Below are positions 27,431-35,651 of a stretch of 64,000 nucleotides of DNA, one piece after another (positions within the stretch are counted from its first letter, which is position 1; every line of letters begins with the position of its first letter). The stretch is taken from the NCBI GenBank assembly GCA_024653355.1, contig JANLFQ010000001.1, positions 372,001 through 436,000 on the forward strand, in the 5' to 3' direction. The stretch comes from a candidate division WOR-3 bacterium. GTDB taxonomy: Bacteria; Hydrothermota; Tepidihabitantia; Tepidihabitantales; Tepidihabitantaceae. The notes under the pieces were generated by a model. That model was not told the origin of the DNA, ran no database searches, and was given only the letters and a program-made list of their open reading frames with translations. The translations under genes and the position numbers were made by a program.

Positions 27431-27789
27431 ATCGGTACCGGAAATTTGTCAAATCAAAAATTCAGGGGTTGCATATCACGGGCAAGGAACTTTATTATGA
27501 CGGCAGTTTAGAACTGGACTTGAATCTGCTGCGCGCCGCTGATATCTTGCCCGGTGAGATGGTACAGGTTGTTAATGTGAACAACGGTGAACGTTTTGAA
27601 ACTTATGCGATTGCTGGCAGGGCAGGTTCGGGCCGATGTGTATTGAAGGGTGCGGCGGCTCGTTTAGGCGAAGTTGGAGACGAAATAATAGTAATGAGCA
27701 TGGTGTATCTCGATCAGTCCGAATGGCACCAGCATAATCTGATTAAGGTCCGGGTTGACGCCCAAAACCGCATCGCAGCGAAAAAGTAG
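27427..27789 (+). CDS. panD: Aspartate 1-decarboxylase (pyruvoyl enzyme)
   Basis: 120 aa. Self-cleavage occurs at the conserved Gly-Ser in ELYYDGSLELD (Ser near residue 27), creating the pyruvoyl cofactor. Other family motifs: RAADILPGE, VQVVNVNNGERFETYAI, GSGRCVLKGAAARL. It makes beta-alanine for pantothenate and CoA. The GTG overlaps the rplQ stop by 4 nt, so a CoA-pathway gene is coupled to the ribosomal operon; no other pan gene is in the window. Confidence 0.92.
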   Translation: MNRYRKFVKSKIQGLHITGKELYYDGSLELDLNLLRAADILPGEMVQVVNVNNGERFETYAIAGRAGSGRCVLKGAAARLGEVGDEIIVMSMVYLDQSEWHQHNLIKVRVDAQNRIAAKK

Positions 27790-27859
27790 TGATGAAATTA
27801 CTGTAACTTAATGGGTGTTCTGCGGATAAAAGCGAACTCAATTTTTTTCTTTTGACCAG

Positions 27860-28321
27860 TTGTTTAAGTGCGCTTATAGAAGGGCAGTTCATATTAGCCT
27901 TGTGGTGCTCTTTTGGGCTTGTTTATCCAGTGGTTGTGAAAAGCGAGAAAGGCCCGAACAACAACACGCGGACTTTTTTGGGGTTGGAGTTAAAGTGATA
28001 AATGGAACTGGTATTAACCGGCTTGCCTGGATTGTAGCGTGGGATATGACTTCTCGGGGGTTCAATGTTTATGGAACAGGTGATACCTGCGACAATTTTG
28101 ATTGTACAGTGATTGTCGACCTGAGAGATTCTTCAGGTGGAAAGGCGCGGGCGATTGCCGAAGGGCTCAAAGTGAAAAAACGGACAGGGCGGTTGCCTAT
28201 CAAAAAGGTTCTGTTACCAAGAGTCGAGGTTAAAATTGATTCGAGCCGGTTTGTCGATGTCCTGGTTATTTTAGGTGAGGATTATCGACTTTTTTTCCCG
28301 ACTGTGGCGCCCGTTTATTAG
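27860..28321 (+). CDS. LytR_C-domain lipoprotein, unknown function
   Basis: 153 aa from TTG 27860 (no Shine-Dalgarno; start uncertain). A hydrophobic N terminus (HISLVVLFWACLSSGC) looks like a lipoprotein signal with Cys at about residue 26. The rest matches the LytR/CpsA C-terminal domain pattern: GVKVINGTGINRLAWIVAWD, SRGFNVYGTGD, and the closing VDVLVILGEDY. This domain often accompanies rsfS, which follows directly and starts 2 nt after its stop. Likely anchored on the periplasmic face of a membrane. Confidence 0.72.
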   Translation: MFKCAYRRAVHISLVVLFWACLSSGCEKRERPEQQHADFFGVGVKVINGTGINRLAWIVAWDMTSRGFNVYGTGDTCDNFDCTVIVDLRDSSGGKARAIAEGLKVKKRTGRLPIKKVLLPRVEVKIDSSRFVDVLVILGEDYRLFFPTVAPVY

Positions 28322-28322
28322 A

Positions 28323-28673
28323 ATGAATACCGAGCATCTGGCAACGAAACTGGCAAAAATTATATTGAAGAAGAAGGGCGAGAATGTTTTAATTCTAGAT
28401 TTGCGTGACACGGCACCATTCGCCGACTATTTTGTTATTGCCACTGCTACCTCGACCGTACATGCCCGGGCAATTGCTGATGCACTCCAGAACCGTAAGG
28501 AAACCGGCGGTTTAAGCAAACCCCATCACATCGAAGGGCTGGAAACGGCGCAATGGATACTTCTTGACTATTTTGATGTTATTGTGCATATTTTTCTACC
28601 GGATGTTCGGGAGTTTTACGGTCTGGAACGGTTGTGGGGTGATGTGCCACAGAAAGTCATCAACGATGAGTAG
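28323..28673 (+). CDS. rsfS: Ribosomal silencing factor RsfS
   Basis: 116 aa from ATG 28323; upstream in-frame sequence overlaps the previous gene. Family motifs are clear: VLILDLRDTAPFADYFVIATATSTVHARAIAD, WILLDYFDVIVHIF and FYGLERLWGDVP. RsfS binds uL14 on the 50S and blocks subunit joining during nutrient limitation. Downstream PTS IIA gene begins 26 nt later. Confidence 0.94.
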   Translation: MNTEHLATKLAKIILKKKGENVLILDLRDTAPFADYFVIATATSTVHARAIADALQNRKETGGLSKPHHIEGLETAQWILLDYFDVIVHIFLPDVREFYGLERLWGDVPQKVINDE

Positions 28674-28699
28674 TTTTTATTGAATTAAGGAGGTGTTGT

Positions 28700-29158
28700 T
28701 TGAATCTTACTTCTTTACTCAGGGTTGAAAGGATTAACCTTGATTTAAAAAGCCGTAAGAAACAGGATGTCCTGCGGGAACTGGTGACGATGATTCGGGA
28801 AGGGGAAACGGCGGAGATGCTTTATCAGACCTTATTAAAGCGCGAGGAGTTGGGTTCCACCGGAATCGGTAAAGGAATTGCCATTCCCCACGGTCGGTCA
28901 CTTATTCTCGATAAACTGGAAATTGCGGTTGGCAGATCAACAAAAGGGGTTGATTTTGATGCCATTGATAACAAGCCTGTGTTCCTATTTTTTCTGGTTA
29001 TGGCACCCCCCCAGGACCCGGGTAATCAATATTTGATTACTCTGGGCCGAATAGCAATGGTTGCACAGGAATTAACAAAACGCAAGCAACTTTTCGGGCC
29101 ACAAACGCCTCAGGAGTTTCTGGAACTGGTGCGGACAATTGAGGAGAAAGTAAGATGA
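28700..29158 (+). CDS. PTS IIA (nitrogen/fructose-type) domain protein, orphan
   Basis: 152 aa, TTG start with AAGGAGGTG well placed. The EIIA type 2 active site is intact: KREELGSTGIGKGIAIPHGR with the phosphorylatable His near residue 64. FFLVMAPPQDPGNQYLITLGRIA matches the conserved core. No EI, HPr or transporter subunit lies nearby, so a PtsN-like regulatory role is more likely than sugar uptake. Its stop overlaps the zinc-ribbon gene by 4 nt. Confidence 0.9.
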   Translation: MNLTSLLRVERINLDLKSRKKQDVLRELVTMIREGETAEMLYQTLLKREELGSTGIGKGIAIPHGRSLILDKLEIAVGRSTKGVDFDAIDNKPVFLFFLVMAPPQDPGNQYLITLGRIAMVAQELTKRKQLFGPQTPQEFLELVRTIEEKVR

Positions 29159-29505
29159 ACCCCAAAATCGAAACCTTACGCTCACTTGAAGAGTTTGATC
29201 ATATTCTCCGCGATATTGAAAGTGAGAGCTATCAACGGGTTGGCTTCAAAGGAGTAAAAGTCTCCGAAGAACTTATTCGTCTGGCAGAAAAGGAACGGGC
29301 AAAACTGACAAAGAAGATTGACCCCAAGATTCTTTCTCAATACGAGCGAATTATGAAACGTTACGGCGGTCGAGTTGTCGTTCAGGTAATTCGTGAGTTT
29401 TGTGGCGGGTGTTATGTCCGGCTTCCCTCAGAACTGGTGGTACGATGCCGTACTGAACTTGTTACCTGTCCCAACTGCGGCCGTTTTCTTTACTGGGTAA
29501 AGTAA
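29155..29505 (+). CDS. C4 zinc-ribbon protein
   Basis: 116 aa. A helical N-terminal half precedes a C-terminal zinc ribbon: CGGCYVRLPSELVVRCRTE then TCPNCGRFLYWVK, i.e. CxxC...CxxC with an additional Cys between. The ribbon resembles that of the YbgI/CdsZ coiled-coil zinc-ribbon family, though here the coiled coil is short. Nucleic-acid or protein binding is likely but unproven. Translationally coupled to the PTS IIA gene. Confidence 0.75.
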   Translation: MNPKIETLRSLEEFDHILRDIESESYQRVGFKGVKVSEELIRLAEKERAKLTKKIDPKILSQYERIMKRYGGRVVVQVIREFCGGCYVRLPSELVVRCRTELVTCPNCGRFLYWVK

Positions 29506-29529
29506 TTTTTAACCAAACTTTCTCCGGAT

Positions 29530-30300
29530 ATGATTTTACTCTCATTATTTTGCTTGGGCAGTTTTGAATATTTTCCTGCAATAGGACCTGGTGGTGGTAT
29601 GGGAGCCGGTCTGGCCGTTGCCAGCTGGCGTAACAGTCTGGGTGGTAATCCGGCGCTCACCTTCTCCGAAGAGAACTTTGCTTTTGTTTTTAACTGTATC
29701 CGCCTTTACTCCCTTGAAGGTGTAAACTGCGGACTAATAGGAGTAAAATGGAACTCAAGCAAATTGGCGACCGCAATCGCCGTTACCAGCGTTGGTTTTG
29801 ATAAATACTACGAGCATGACGCTTTAATTAACTTCGCCGCGGAACCGTTAAATTCGTTCAAGGTGGGTATAGGCATTCATTCTCTTATCCAGAGGGCAGA
29901 AAGCAAAACGAGTTTTCTTCCTCAGTTTGACGCTGGTATTTACTGGCGAGCCGAACACGCGGCAATCGCGATTACCGGAAGGCGCTTAAATGAGCCCAGA
30001 TTACCTGACGGGTCGTTTTTGGGATCCCAGTTTTGTATTGGCGGTTTATGGGAACCAATACGAGAGTTAAAATTTGCAATTGATTTAAAAAAATATGACC
30101 AATTGGAAAAATTGTCTATCGGGGGTGAATTTGAAATATTTCCTGAAATTGCTATCCGATGCGGGGTAGAAACATTTCCCCTGATTTACCATGGAGGTCT
30201 GCAGGTGAAGGTGGGTGTGCTTTCCCTCGAATATTCGGGTCAGTATCACCCCGAAATCGGAGACAGTCATAGTGTAAGTGTTGTCGGAGAATGGCATTAA
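29530..30300 (+). CDS. Exported beta-barrel-like protein (PorV/PorQ-like pattern)
   Basis: 256 aa. A short hydrophobic N terminus may be a signal peptide. The body alternates hydrophobic and polar residues over many Gly/aromatic-rich strands. WRNSLGGNPALTF resembles the N-terminal 'NPA' box of PorV/PorQ-family outer-membrane proteins. Each later segment (VGIGIHSL, AAIAITGRRL, VGVLSLEYSGQY) ends like a membrane strand. Likely outer-membrane; role unknown. Overlaps the next, also barrel-like, gene by 10 nt. Confidence 0.65.
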   Translation: MILLSLFCLGSFEYFPAIGPGGGMGAGLAVASWRNSLGGNPALTFSEENFAFVFNCIRLYSLEGVNCGLIGVKWNSSKLATAIAVTSVGFDKYYEHDALINFAAEPLNSFKVGIGIHSLIQRAESKTSFLPQFDAGIYWRAEHAAIAITGRRLNEPRLPDGSFLGSQFCIGGLWEPIRELKFAIDLKKYDQLEKLSIGGEFEIFPEIAIRCGVETFPLIYHGGLQVKVGVLSLEYSGQYHPEIGDSHSVSVVGEWH

Positions 30301-31859
30301 TTGTTATCTTCTCGCTTTGTATTTTACCCGGGGAATTATTAGATGATATGGTCCCATCGAGCCCGGACAAAGAGGATTTATATGAAACTCTTGAAGACAG
30401 TCTCGCCCAACAGGAAGATTTGAGTTCCGCCTTGCCCCGCTCCTACCGTTTATTATTAAGAATGGGGTATGATTCGTTTCCTGCTAATGGCGTCAACTGC
30501 CGGGCTTTTACCCGGATAAGAGGTTTTACCAAAGAGCGGGAAATAGTCTTGTTGGTTGATAAAGACCGGGGTGAAAATAATTGGATGGATTTTATCGGTG
30601 GTGGCGTCTCTTTGTCCGGTGAAAAGTGGCGCTTCACCGCAGGCGATTTTTTATTATCGTTTGGCTGCGGACTGATTTTGACTGCGCCCTCGGCTCGGAT
30701 CAGTTTCCTGGGAAATTTAGGGCCGGAGTCGAAAAGTTCATTGGCGCAGACCGCTCAAGAGAACAGAAATCTACGGGGGATAAAGGTCAGTTACAATTTC
30801 GGGTTTTTTACGGGCACGGTTTTTGGTAGTTATACTTTGCGGGATGCCGTACTCAATTCCGATGGCACGGTACAGAAAATTACTTTTTCTGGTGTTCATG
30901 ACTCTGCTTCGCAAATTAACAAAAATCAGTTGGGCCAGAAACTGGTTGGTGGTATGGCAAATTATCAGGGTAGGGTATTAAAACTCGGTGTTGCCGGTTA
31001 TGGCGTTAACTTTGACCGCCCGTTTTCGCCTCGGGATACACTGGAGTCGTTTTACGGTAGAACGATGGGCGGTTTAAGTCTTTATGCCGGTTATGGTAAC
31101 AATTCCCGATACGGAGATATTGAGGTTGCACAATCCTTTACTTCTACTTCAAGAAGGGCAGTGGCGGGGCGGCTCGGATTTGATACAAATAAGATTCGTG
31201 TCCAGATAAGAGGCACAATCTATCAGTCTCGTTTTTTTTCACCAGCAGGTAGAATTTACAGTTTAACCGGACGTCGAGAACGGTTTGACCTGAGTGGCAA
31301 TATAAGCTACAAGTTAAAATACATCCAATTTGGTTTGAGCGGTAATACCCAGCGAGATTATCTGGTTGACTCGATTCCCGCGCGCATCAATATCAATGCT
31401 GCTTTCCAGAATAATGGGATTGAAATCCACTGCCTCCTGGGCCGAATATACCGGATGGAACAGGAGCGTTCTCGTCGGGCAAGGGTCGAGGTGTCAACTA
31501 AATGGCGACGGGCAAGATTTGGACTGTTAGTGGAAGATGAATATGCCGATTATTCAGGTGGTCAGGGTCTTTTGGTATCTTTAAGTAGCGGGATGAAAAT
31601 CGGTAACTTTGGAACTGACTTCGCTGTGAGTCGTTTTATTATTTCAGGCAGGGGAGTCGGATTGACGGTGCGCGAACCAGGTGCGATGCGTATTGGTTCC
31701 AGTTACAGTTCTAACAACAGCGCATGGCGAATTGCTATTGCTGGTTACTGGCGACAGCAAAAGGTGGGACGGTTGGGAATCAAACTGGGCGCCGTTTACA
31801 CCGAGGTCTGGAAGTTTGATTTAAACGGTCAGTTTGAACTTGAGGCGAAGTGTGGTTGA
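30291..31859 (+). CDS. Outer-membrane beta-barrel-like protein, unknown function
   Basis: 522 aa. N-terminal hydrophobic stretch (ALIVIFSLCILPGELL) then an acidic helix (EDLYETLEDSLAQQEDL) and a long run of amphipathic strands rich in Gly, Tyr, Arg and Phe. The segment FTAGDFLLSFGCGLILT recalls the barrel portion of large Bacteroidota-type helix-hairpin-helix/barrel proteins, but no HhH repeats are present. Probably an outer-membrane channel or assembly factor. Overlap with 29530-30300 suggests the two act together. Confidence 0.62.
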   Translation: MALIVIFSLCILPGELLDDMVPSSPDKEDLYETLEDSLAQQEDLSSALPRSYRLLLRMGYDSFPANGVNCRAFTRIRGFTKEREIVLLVDKDRGENNWMDFIGGGVSLSGEKWRFTAGDFLLSFGCGLILTAPSARISFLGNLGPESKSSLAQTAQENRNLRGIKVSYNFGFFTGTVFGSYTLRDAVLNSDGTVQKITFSGVHDSASQINKNQLGQKLVGGMANYQGRVLKLGVAGYGVNFDRPFSPRDTLESFYGRTMGGLSLYAGYGNNSRYGDIEVAQSFTSTSRRAVAGRLGFDTNKIRVQIRGTIYQSRFFSPAGRIYSLTGRRERFDLSGNISYKLKYIQFGLSGNTQRDYLVDSIPARININAAFQNNGIEIHCLLGRIYRMEQERSRRARVEVSTKWRRARFGLLVEDEYADYSGGQGLLVSLSSGMKIGNFGTDFAVSRFIISGRGVGLTVREPGAMRIGSSYSSNNSAWRIAIAGYWRQQKVGRLGIKLGAVYTEVWKFDLNGQFELEAKCG

Positions 31860-32682
31860 TTACCATATCCACCCTGATTTTTCAAGTGATGCTCAGGGGA
31901 GAATTGCTGATTACTGTCGATATGCGGAGCAAATTGGGATTAAAGAGTTGTGTTTTACGACACATTACGAGCCAGATCCGGCTCGAGCAGAAATTGAACG
32001 GGTGATGGTGGCAGGGCAGGCGGTATCAGTTGATTCTGATTGGGTAAGTATTTATTTGGAGGAAATCGAAAATGCCCGCCAAGAGTTTCCCGAACTGGCA
32101 ATCGGTGCTGGGGTTGAGGTCGGATACGAACTGGGGCTGGAAGGGAAGATAGCCGATTTTCTCAACCGTTATCGGTTTGATTATGTACTCGGTGCCGTTC
32201 ACTGTTTAGACCATATTGCAATTACTTCCAATCACGAGTTAATTGATTTTCGGAGGCACCTTAGACCCCGCGGGCCAGAATTCATCGCGCAGCGTTACTT
32301 TGAGTATGTGCGAGCGGCCGCCGGTTCACAACTTTTTGACTGTTTAGCTCACCTTGACATCTGGCGTAAGTATATCGTGCCCGAAGTCGGTACTCACTTT
32401 TTAACCTATATTGAGCCGAAAATCGATTTGATGTTAGAATGTATTGCGCGATCAGGAACTGGTCTGGAGATTAATTGTTCAGCACTACGACGGGGCGAGC
32501 AGGAGCCATATCCAAAGAGTGAAATTATTGCCCGGGCGATTAAACTCGGCGTTACCGTATTCACTATTGGTTCTGATGCCCACAGAGTAGAGGATTTAGG
32601 CAATGGCGTTAAGCAGGGTCTGCAGCTACTTTCTTCTTTCGGATTAGCGCCAACACGGTTTAAAAATCGTCAAAGGTATTGA
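31852..32682 (+). CDS. PHP-family histidinol phosphatase-like phosphoesterase
   Basis: 276 aa from GTG 31852, overlapping the upstream stop. PHP metal motifs: DYHIHPDFS at the start, TTHYEPD, GVEVGYE, LGAVHCLD, CLAHLDIWR and the final TIGSDAHRVEDLG. The pattern is closest to HisJ/HisK histidinol-phosphate phosphatases, step eight of histidine synthesis. No other his genes are in the window, so a different phosphoester substrate is possible. Confidence 0.85.
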   Translation: MVDYHIHPDFSSDAQGRIADYCRYAEQIGIKELCFTTHYEPDPARAEIERVMVAGQAVSVDSDWVSIYLEEIENARQEFPELAIGAGVEVGYELGLEGKIADFLNRYRFDYVLGAVHCLDHIAITSNHELIDFRRHLRPRGPEFIAQRYFEYVRAAAGSQLFDCLAHLDIWRKYIVPEVGTHFLTYIEPKIDLMLECIARSGTGLEINCSALRRGEQEPYPKSEIIARAIKLGVTVFTIGSDAHRVEDLGNGVKQGLQLLSSFGLAPTRFKNRQRY

Positions 32683-32716
32683 CTTTACCGTGTGCAAGTA
32701 ATAGAATAAAACCGAG

Positions 32717-33631
32717 ATGAGAATTGGTATTCCTCGGGCTCTTTTGTATTACCGTTACGGTAGGTTCTGGAAGCGTTTTTTAGAGGAACTGGGAGGGGAA
32801 GTTGTTTTAAGCCGTAAGACAGACGAGGAGACGCTTCAAACAGGACTTCTGTATGTTCCCAGTGAGGTTTGTCTGCCAATCAAAATCGTTGCTGGTCATC
32901 TGCTCCAATTGAAAAACGATGTCGAAGCTGTTTTTTTTCCTCGATTAAACTGGTTAGGCGATAAGCTGTTTGCCTGTCCCAAGATGATTGGAATTGTTGA
33001 TGTGGCGCGGATGCTGATTGGCGAAAAGGTGAAGTTGATAGCGCCCACGATTAACGGAAACTTATTCCGTGCTCATTTTGCCGCCGGTTTACAGATTAAT
33101 CCTAATCCGCTAAAGGTTTGGTCGGCATGGAAAAAGACAAAAGGAGAGTTGCATCGAAAGCCAGAAAGCGTCCCACGGAATTTTTCAGGTTCCAATAGCA
33201 AAGAAATGACCTACCCATCCATTGCCTTGATTGGTCATTTTTACAATATTGGGGATGAGTTCATCTCCCGGGCGATAGTTAATACCTTCAAGCAGAATGG
33301 GTATCAAATTTTCTCAAAGGAAGATTTACCCGATAACATTCTATCAAGAGCCGATGGTTTCAGTCAAAACATCCGCTGGGTTTACGAGCGCGAACTCTTT
33401 AATGCTTTTGAATATTTCTTAGGAAAAGTTGATGGATTCTGTGTTGTTGTTTCAATGGGATGTGGCCCTGATTCTCTGGTTGCGGAGTTTATGCGCGAAC
33501 GCGCGCAAGATTTAGGTGTGCCTTTTTTACTTTTAGTAATTGATGAGCATACCGGTGAGGCAGGGTTGGTTACCAGGATTGAGGCGTTTATCGAGCTTTT
33601 AAGGCGCAGAAAAAAAGGGCGGCTAAACTAA
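32717..33631 (+). CDS. DUF2229-type dehydratase-activase-associated protein, first subunit
   Basis: 304 aa. Opens with the DUF2229 signature IGIPRALLYYRYGRFWKRF and EVCLPIKIVAGH, continues with ACPKMIG, and ends in the 2-hydroxyacyl-CoA dehydratase-like VSMGCGPDSLVAEF and IDEHTGEAGLVTRIEAF. In most anaerobes these modules are part of one giant polypeptide with an activase; here it is a separate gene, overlapping its paralogue by 1 nt. Conserved Cys (in EVCLP, ACPK, MGCGP) could bind Fe-S. Biochemical role unknown. Confidence 0.82.
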   Translation: MRIGIPRALLYYRYGRFWKRFLEELGGEVVLSRKTDEETLQTGLLYVPSEVCLPIKIVAGHLLQLKNDVEAVFFPRLNWLGDKLFACPKMIGIVDVARMLIGEKVKLIAPTINGNLFRAHFAAGLQINPNPLKVWSAWKKTKGELHRKPESVPRNFSGSNSKEMTYPSIALIGHFYNIGDEFISRAIVNTFKQNGYQIFSKEDLPDNILSRADGFSQNIRWVYERELFNAFEYFLGKVDGFCVVVSMGCGPDSLVAEFMRERAQDLGVPFLLLVIDEHTGEAGLVTRIEAFIELLRRRKKGRLN

Positions 33632-34695
33632 TGCGCGTCACTTTTCCTTATTTTGGTTATGACACATTCGCCCTGAAGGGATTTCTTGAAGACCTTGGCG
33701 CAGAAGTCGTGTTGCCCCCTCCGACATCACGGCGCACGGTTGAACTGGGGGTAAAATTTTCGCCAGAACTGATTTGTATGCCTTTCAAGATAACCCTGGG
33801 CAATTTTATCGAAGCAATTGAATATGGGGCGGATACCATTTTAATGGCGGCCGGTGCTCGGAAATGTCGCTTTGGTTACTATCACTATCTTCAGGAGATT
33901 GCCTTGAAAGGAACGGGCAAAAAATTCAAACTGGTGCCGGTTACTCAGTATTCAGCATCCGATTTCATATTTCGATTGATGCCATCGTTGTTTGATGTTT
34001 CACCACTACGCGTAAGTCGCGCAGTTTATCTCTTGTTGGCAAAGAGTGCCTTGACTCGTGATTTCCGCAGGCTATTAAATCGAAAAAGAGCACTAAATTT
34101 TGCTTCGGCGGAGCGGTTAATAAAGCCCGCATTGAATGTAATTACGGCGGCACGGTCTCTTTCAGAAATTAAGCGAGCCCATCAAACTTTGAAGTTGATG
34201 TTCAATCTGAATGGCGGAAAGCCTCCGCTGCGCGTTGGACTGGTCGGAGAAATTTTTTTTACAATTGACCAGTTTGCCAATCAGGAGATTGAAAAAAAAT
34301 TAGGCCAGCTGGGCGTTGAGGTGATTTTTGAACGTTGTCTGTATCACCATTTACGTCATCTGCTAAGGGTTGATTTCGGTTATTTACGCTCCCGAAGATT
34401 GGCTTACTATTATCTTCAGGAATGTCCGGGGGGAGAGGCGATTCGAACCGTTGGCGAGGCGGCATGGTTTATTCGCCAGGGCGTGGATGGAATAGTGCAT
34501 GTATTTCCTTTTACCTGTATGCCGGAAAACATTGCTTTTGAGGCTTTACAGCGTTTATGCGAACAGTCCGGTGTACCGCTATTGTCCCTATCCTTTGATG
34601 AACACACTTCACCAACCGGGCTTGTGACCCGTCTGGAGGCATTCGTTGAACTTTTGCGCAGGAGGAAACGTGGTCGAAGGTTTTTTGGGAATTGA
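33631..34695 (+). CDS. DUF2229-like/HgdB-like dehydratase-activase-associated protein, second subunit
   Basis: 354 aa. Parallel in design to the gene upstream: LEDLGAEVVLPPPTSRRT, ELICMPFKITLGNFIEA, then AGARKCRFGYYHYLQ and, near the end, HVFPFTCMPENIAFEAL and SFDEHTSPTGLVTRLEAF. The last motif is shared with the first subunit, so the two are paralogous modules. Cys in ICMP, RKCRFG and FTCMP fit Fe-S ligation. Its 3' end contains the Shine-Dalgarno and start of the activase gene. Confidence 0.82.
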   Translation: MRVTFPYFGYDTFALKGFLEDLGAEVVLPPPTSRRTVELGVKFSPELICMPFKITLGNFIEAIEYGADTILMAAGARKCRFGYYHYLQEIALKGTGKKFKLVPVTQYSASDFIFRLMPSLFDVSPLRVSRAVYLLLAKSALTRDFRRLLNRKRALNFASAERLIKPALNVITAARSLSEIKRAHQTLKLMFNLNGGKPPLRVGLVGEIFFTIDQFANQEIEKKLGQLGVEVIFERCLYHHLRHLLRVDFGYLRSRRLAYYYLQECPGGEAIRTVGEAAWFIRQGVDGIVHVFPFTCMPENIAFEALQRLCEQSGVPLLSLSFDEHTSPTGLVTRLEAFVELLRRRKRGRRFFGN

Positions 34696-35620
34696 TGTTG
34701 GTTCGATTTCCACCAAAGGGGTAGTGATTGACCGTGATTATCGTGTGCGCAGCAGTCGGTATTTGCGCACCCGGGGCAATCCGATAAACTCAATCCGGCA
34801 GTTGTTGCGGGAGTTGGGGCAAGATGTCAATTCGGGGGTGAGAATTCTTGGGGTCGGGACTACCGGTTCTGCCCGACGGCTGGCAGGTGTGATGGTTCAG
34901 GCTGATGTTGTAAAGAATGAAATCATCGCGCATGCGGTTGCAGCAATTCATTTTTACCCTGATGTGCAGACCGTTTTAGAGATTGGAGGACAGGATTCTA
35001 AAATCATCATTATCCGCGATGGTATTCCGGTTGACTTTGCGATGAACACCGTTTGTGCGGCGGGTACCGGTAGTTTTCTTGACCATCAGGCAACACGGCT
35101 CCATATTCCAATTGAAGAGTTTGGTACGAGGGCATTGCGGGCACGAAACCGGGTTTCAATTGCAGGACGTTGTACCGTTTTTGCCGAAAGCGATATGATT
35201 CACAAGGCACAGCTGGGTGTTCCAACTGATGATATCCTTGCCGGTTTATGTGATGCCATTGTGCGCAATTATCTTAATACCGTGGCAAAAGGTAAGGAAA
35301 TTCGGCCGCGGGTGTTATTTCAGGGGGGAGTAGCGGCAAATGTCGGTGTAAAGGCAGCGTTTGAACGGGCTTTACAGCTTGAGATTACCGTCCCGGAACA
35401 TTTTCTGGTTATGGGGGCGATTGGTGCCGCAATTCTGGCAAGCGAAGAGACCGAGAATAAAAACAGTAAATTTGCCGGTTTTGAAATTGCTGATATTGCA
35501 TTTGAAACACGCGTTTTTGAATGCGATGGTTGCCCTAATCGTTGTGAAGTCGTTGAAACGCTGCGCGAGGGAGAGGTGATTGATCGATATGGCGACCGAT
35601 GTGGAAAATGGTCCGGTTGA
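34670..35620 (+). CDS. BadF/BcrA/HgdC-type acyl-CoA dehydratase activase (ASKHA ATPase)
   Basis: 316 aa from GTG 34670, which has GGAGG 5 nt upstream. ATPase motifs: FLGIDVGSISTKGVVID (phosphate 1), GVGTTGSARR, EIGGQDSKIIII (phosphate 2), and FQGGVAANVGVKAAFE (adenosine). The bridging [4Fe-4S] Cys are present: NTVCAAGTGSFLDHQ and GRCTVFAESD. A C-terminal extra Cys cluster CDGCPNRC...DRCGKW is as in the giant fused activases. It uses ATP to inject low-potential electrons into a partner, presumably the two preceding gene products. Confidence 0.9.
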   Translation: MVEGFLGIDVGSISTKGVVIDRDYRVRSSRYLRTRGNPINSIRQLLRELGQDVNSGVRILGVGTTGSARRLAGVMVQADVVKNEIIAHAVAAIHFYPDVQTVLEIGGQDSKIIIIRDGIPVDFAMNTVCAAGTGSFLDHQATRLHIPIEEFGTRALRARNRVSIAGRCTVFAESDMIHKAQLGVPTDDILAGLCDAIVRNYLNTVAKGKEIRPRVLFQGGVAANVGVKAAFERALQLEITVPEHFLVMGAIGAAILASEETENKNSKFAGFEIADIAFETRVFECDGCPNRCEVVETLREGEVIDRYGDRCGKWSG

Positions 35621-35622
35621 GA

Positions 35623-35628
35623 TATAAT
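35623..35628 (+). promoter_or_regulatory. -10 box upstream of the MEMO1-AMMECR1 gene
   Basis: Perfect TATAAT 23 nt before ATG 35652; no good -35. A start near 35635 would include the upstream, signal-peptide-encoding start codon in the mRNA. Confidence 0.35.
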
Positions 35629-35651
35629 TCGATAGTGTGTAAATTTAATTT

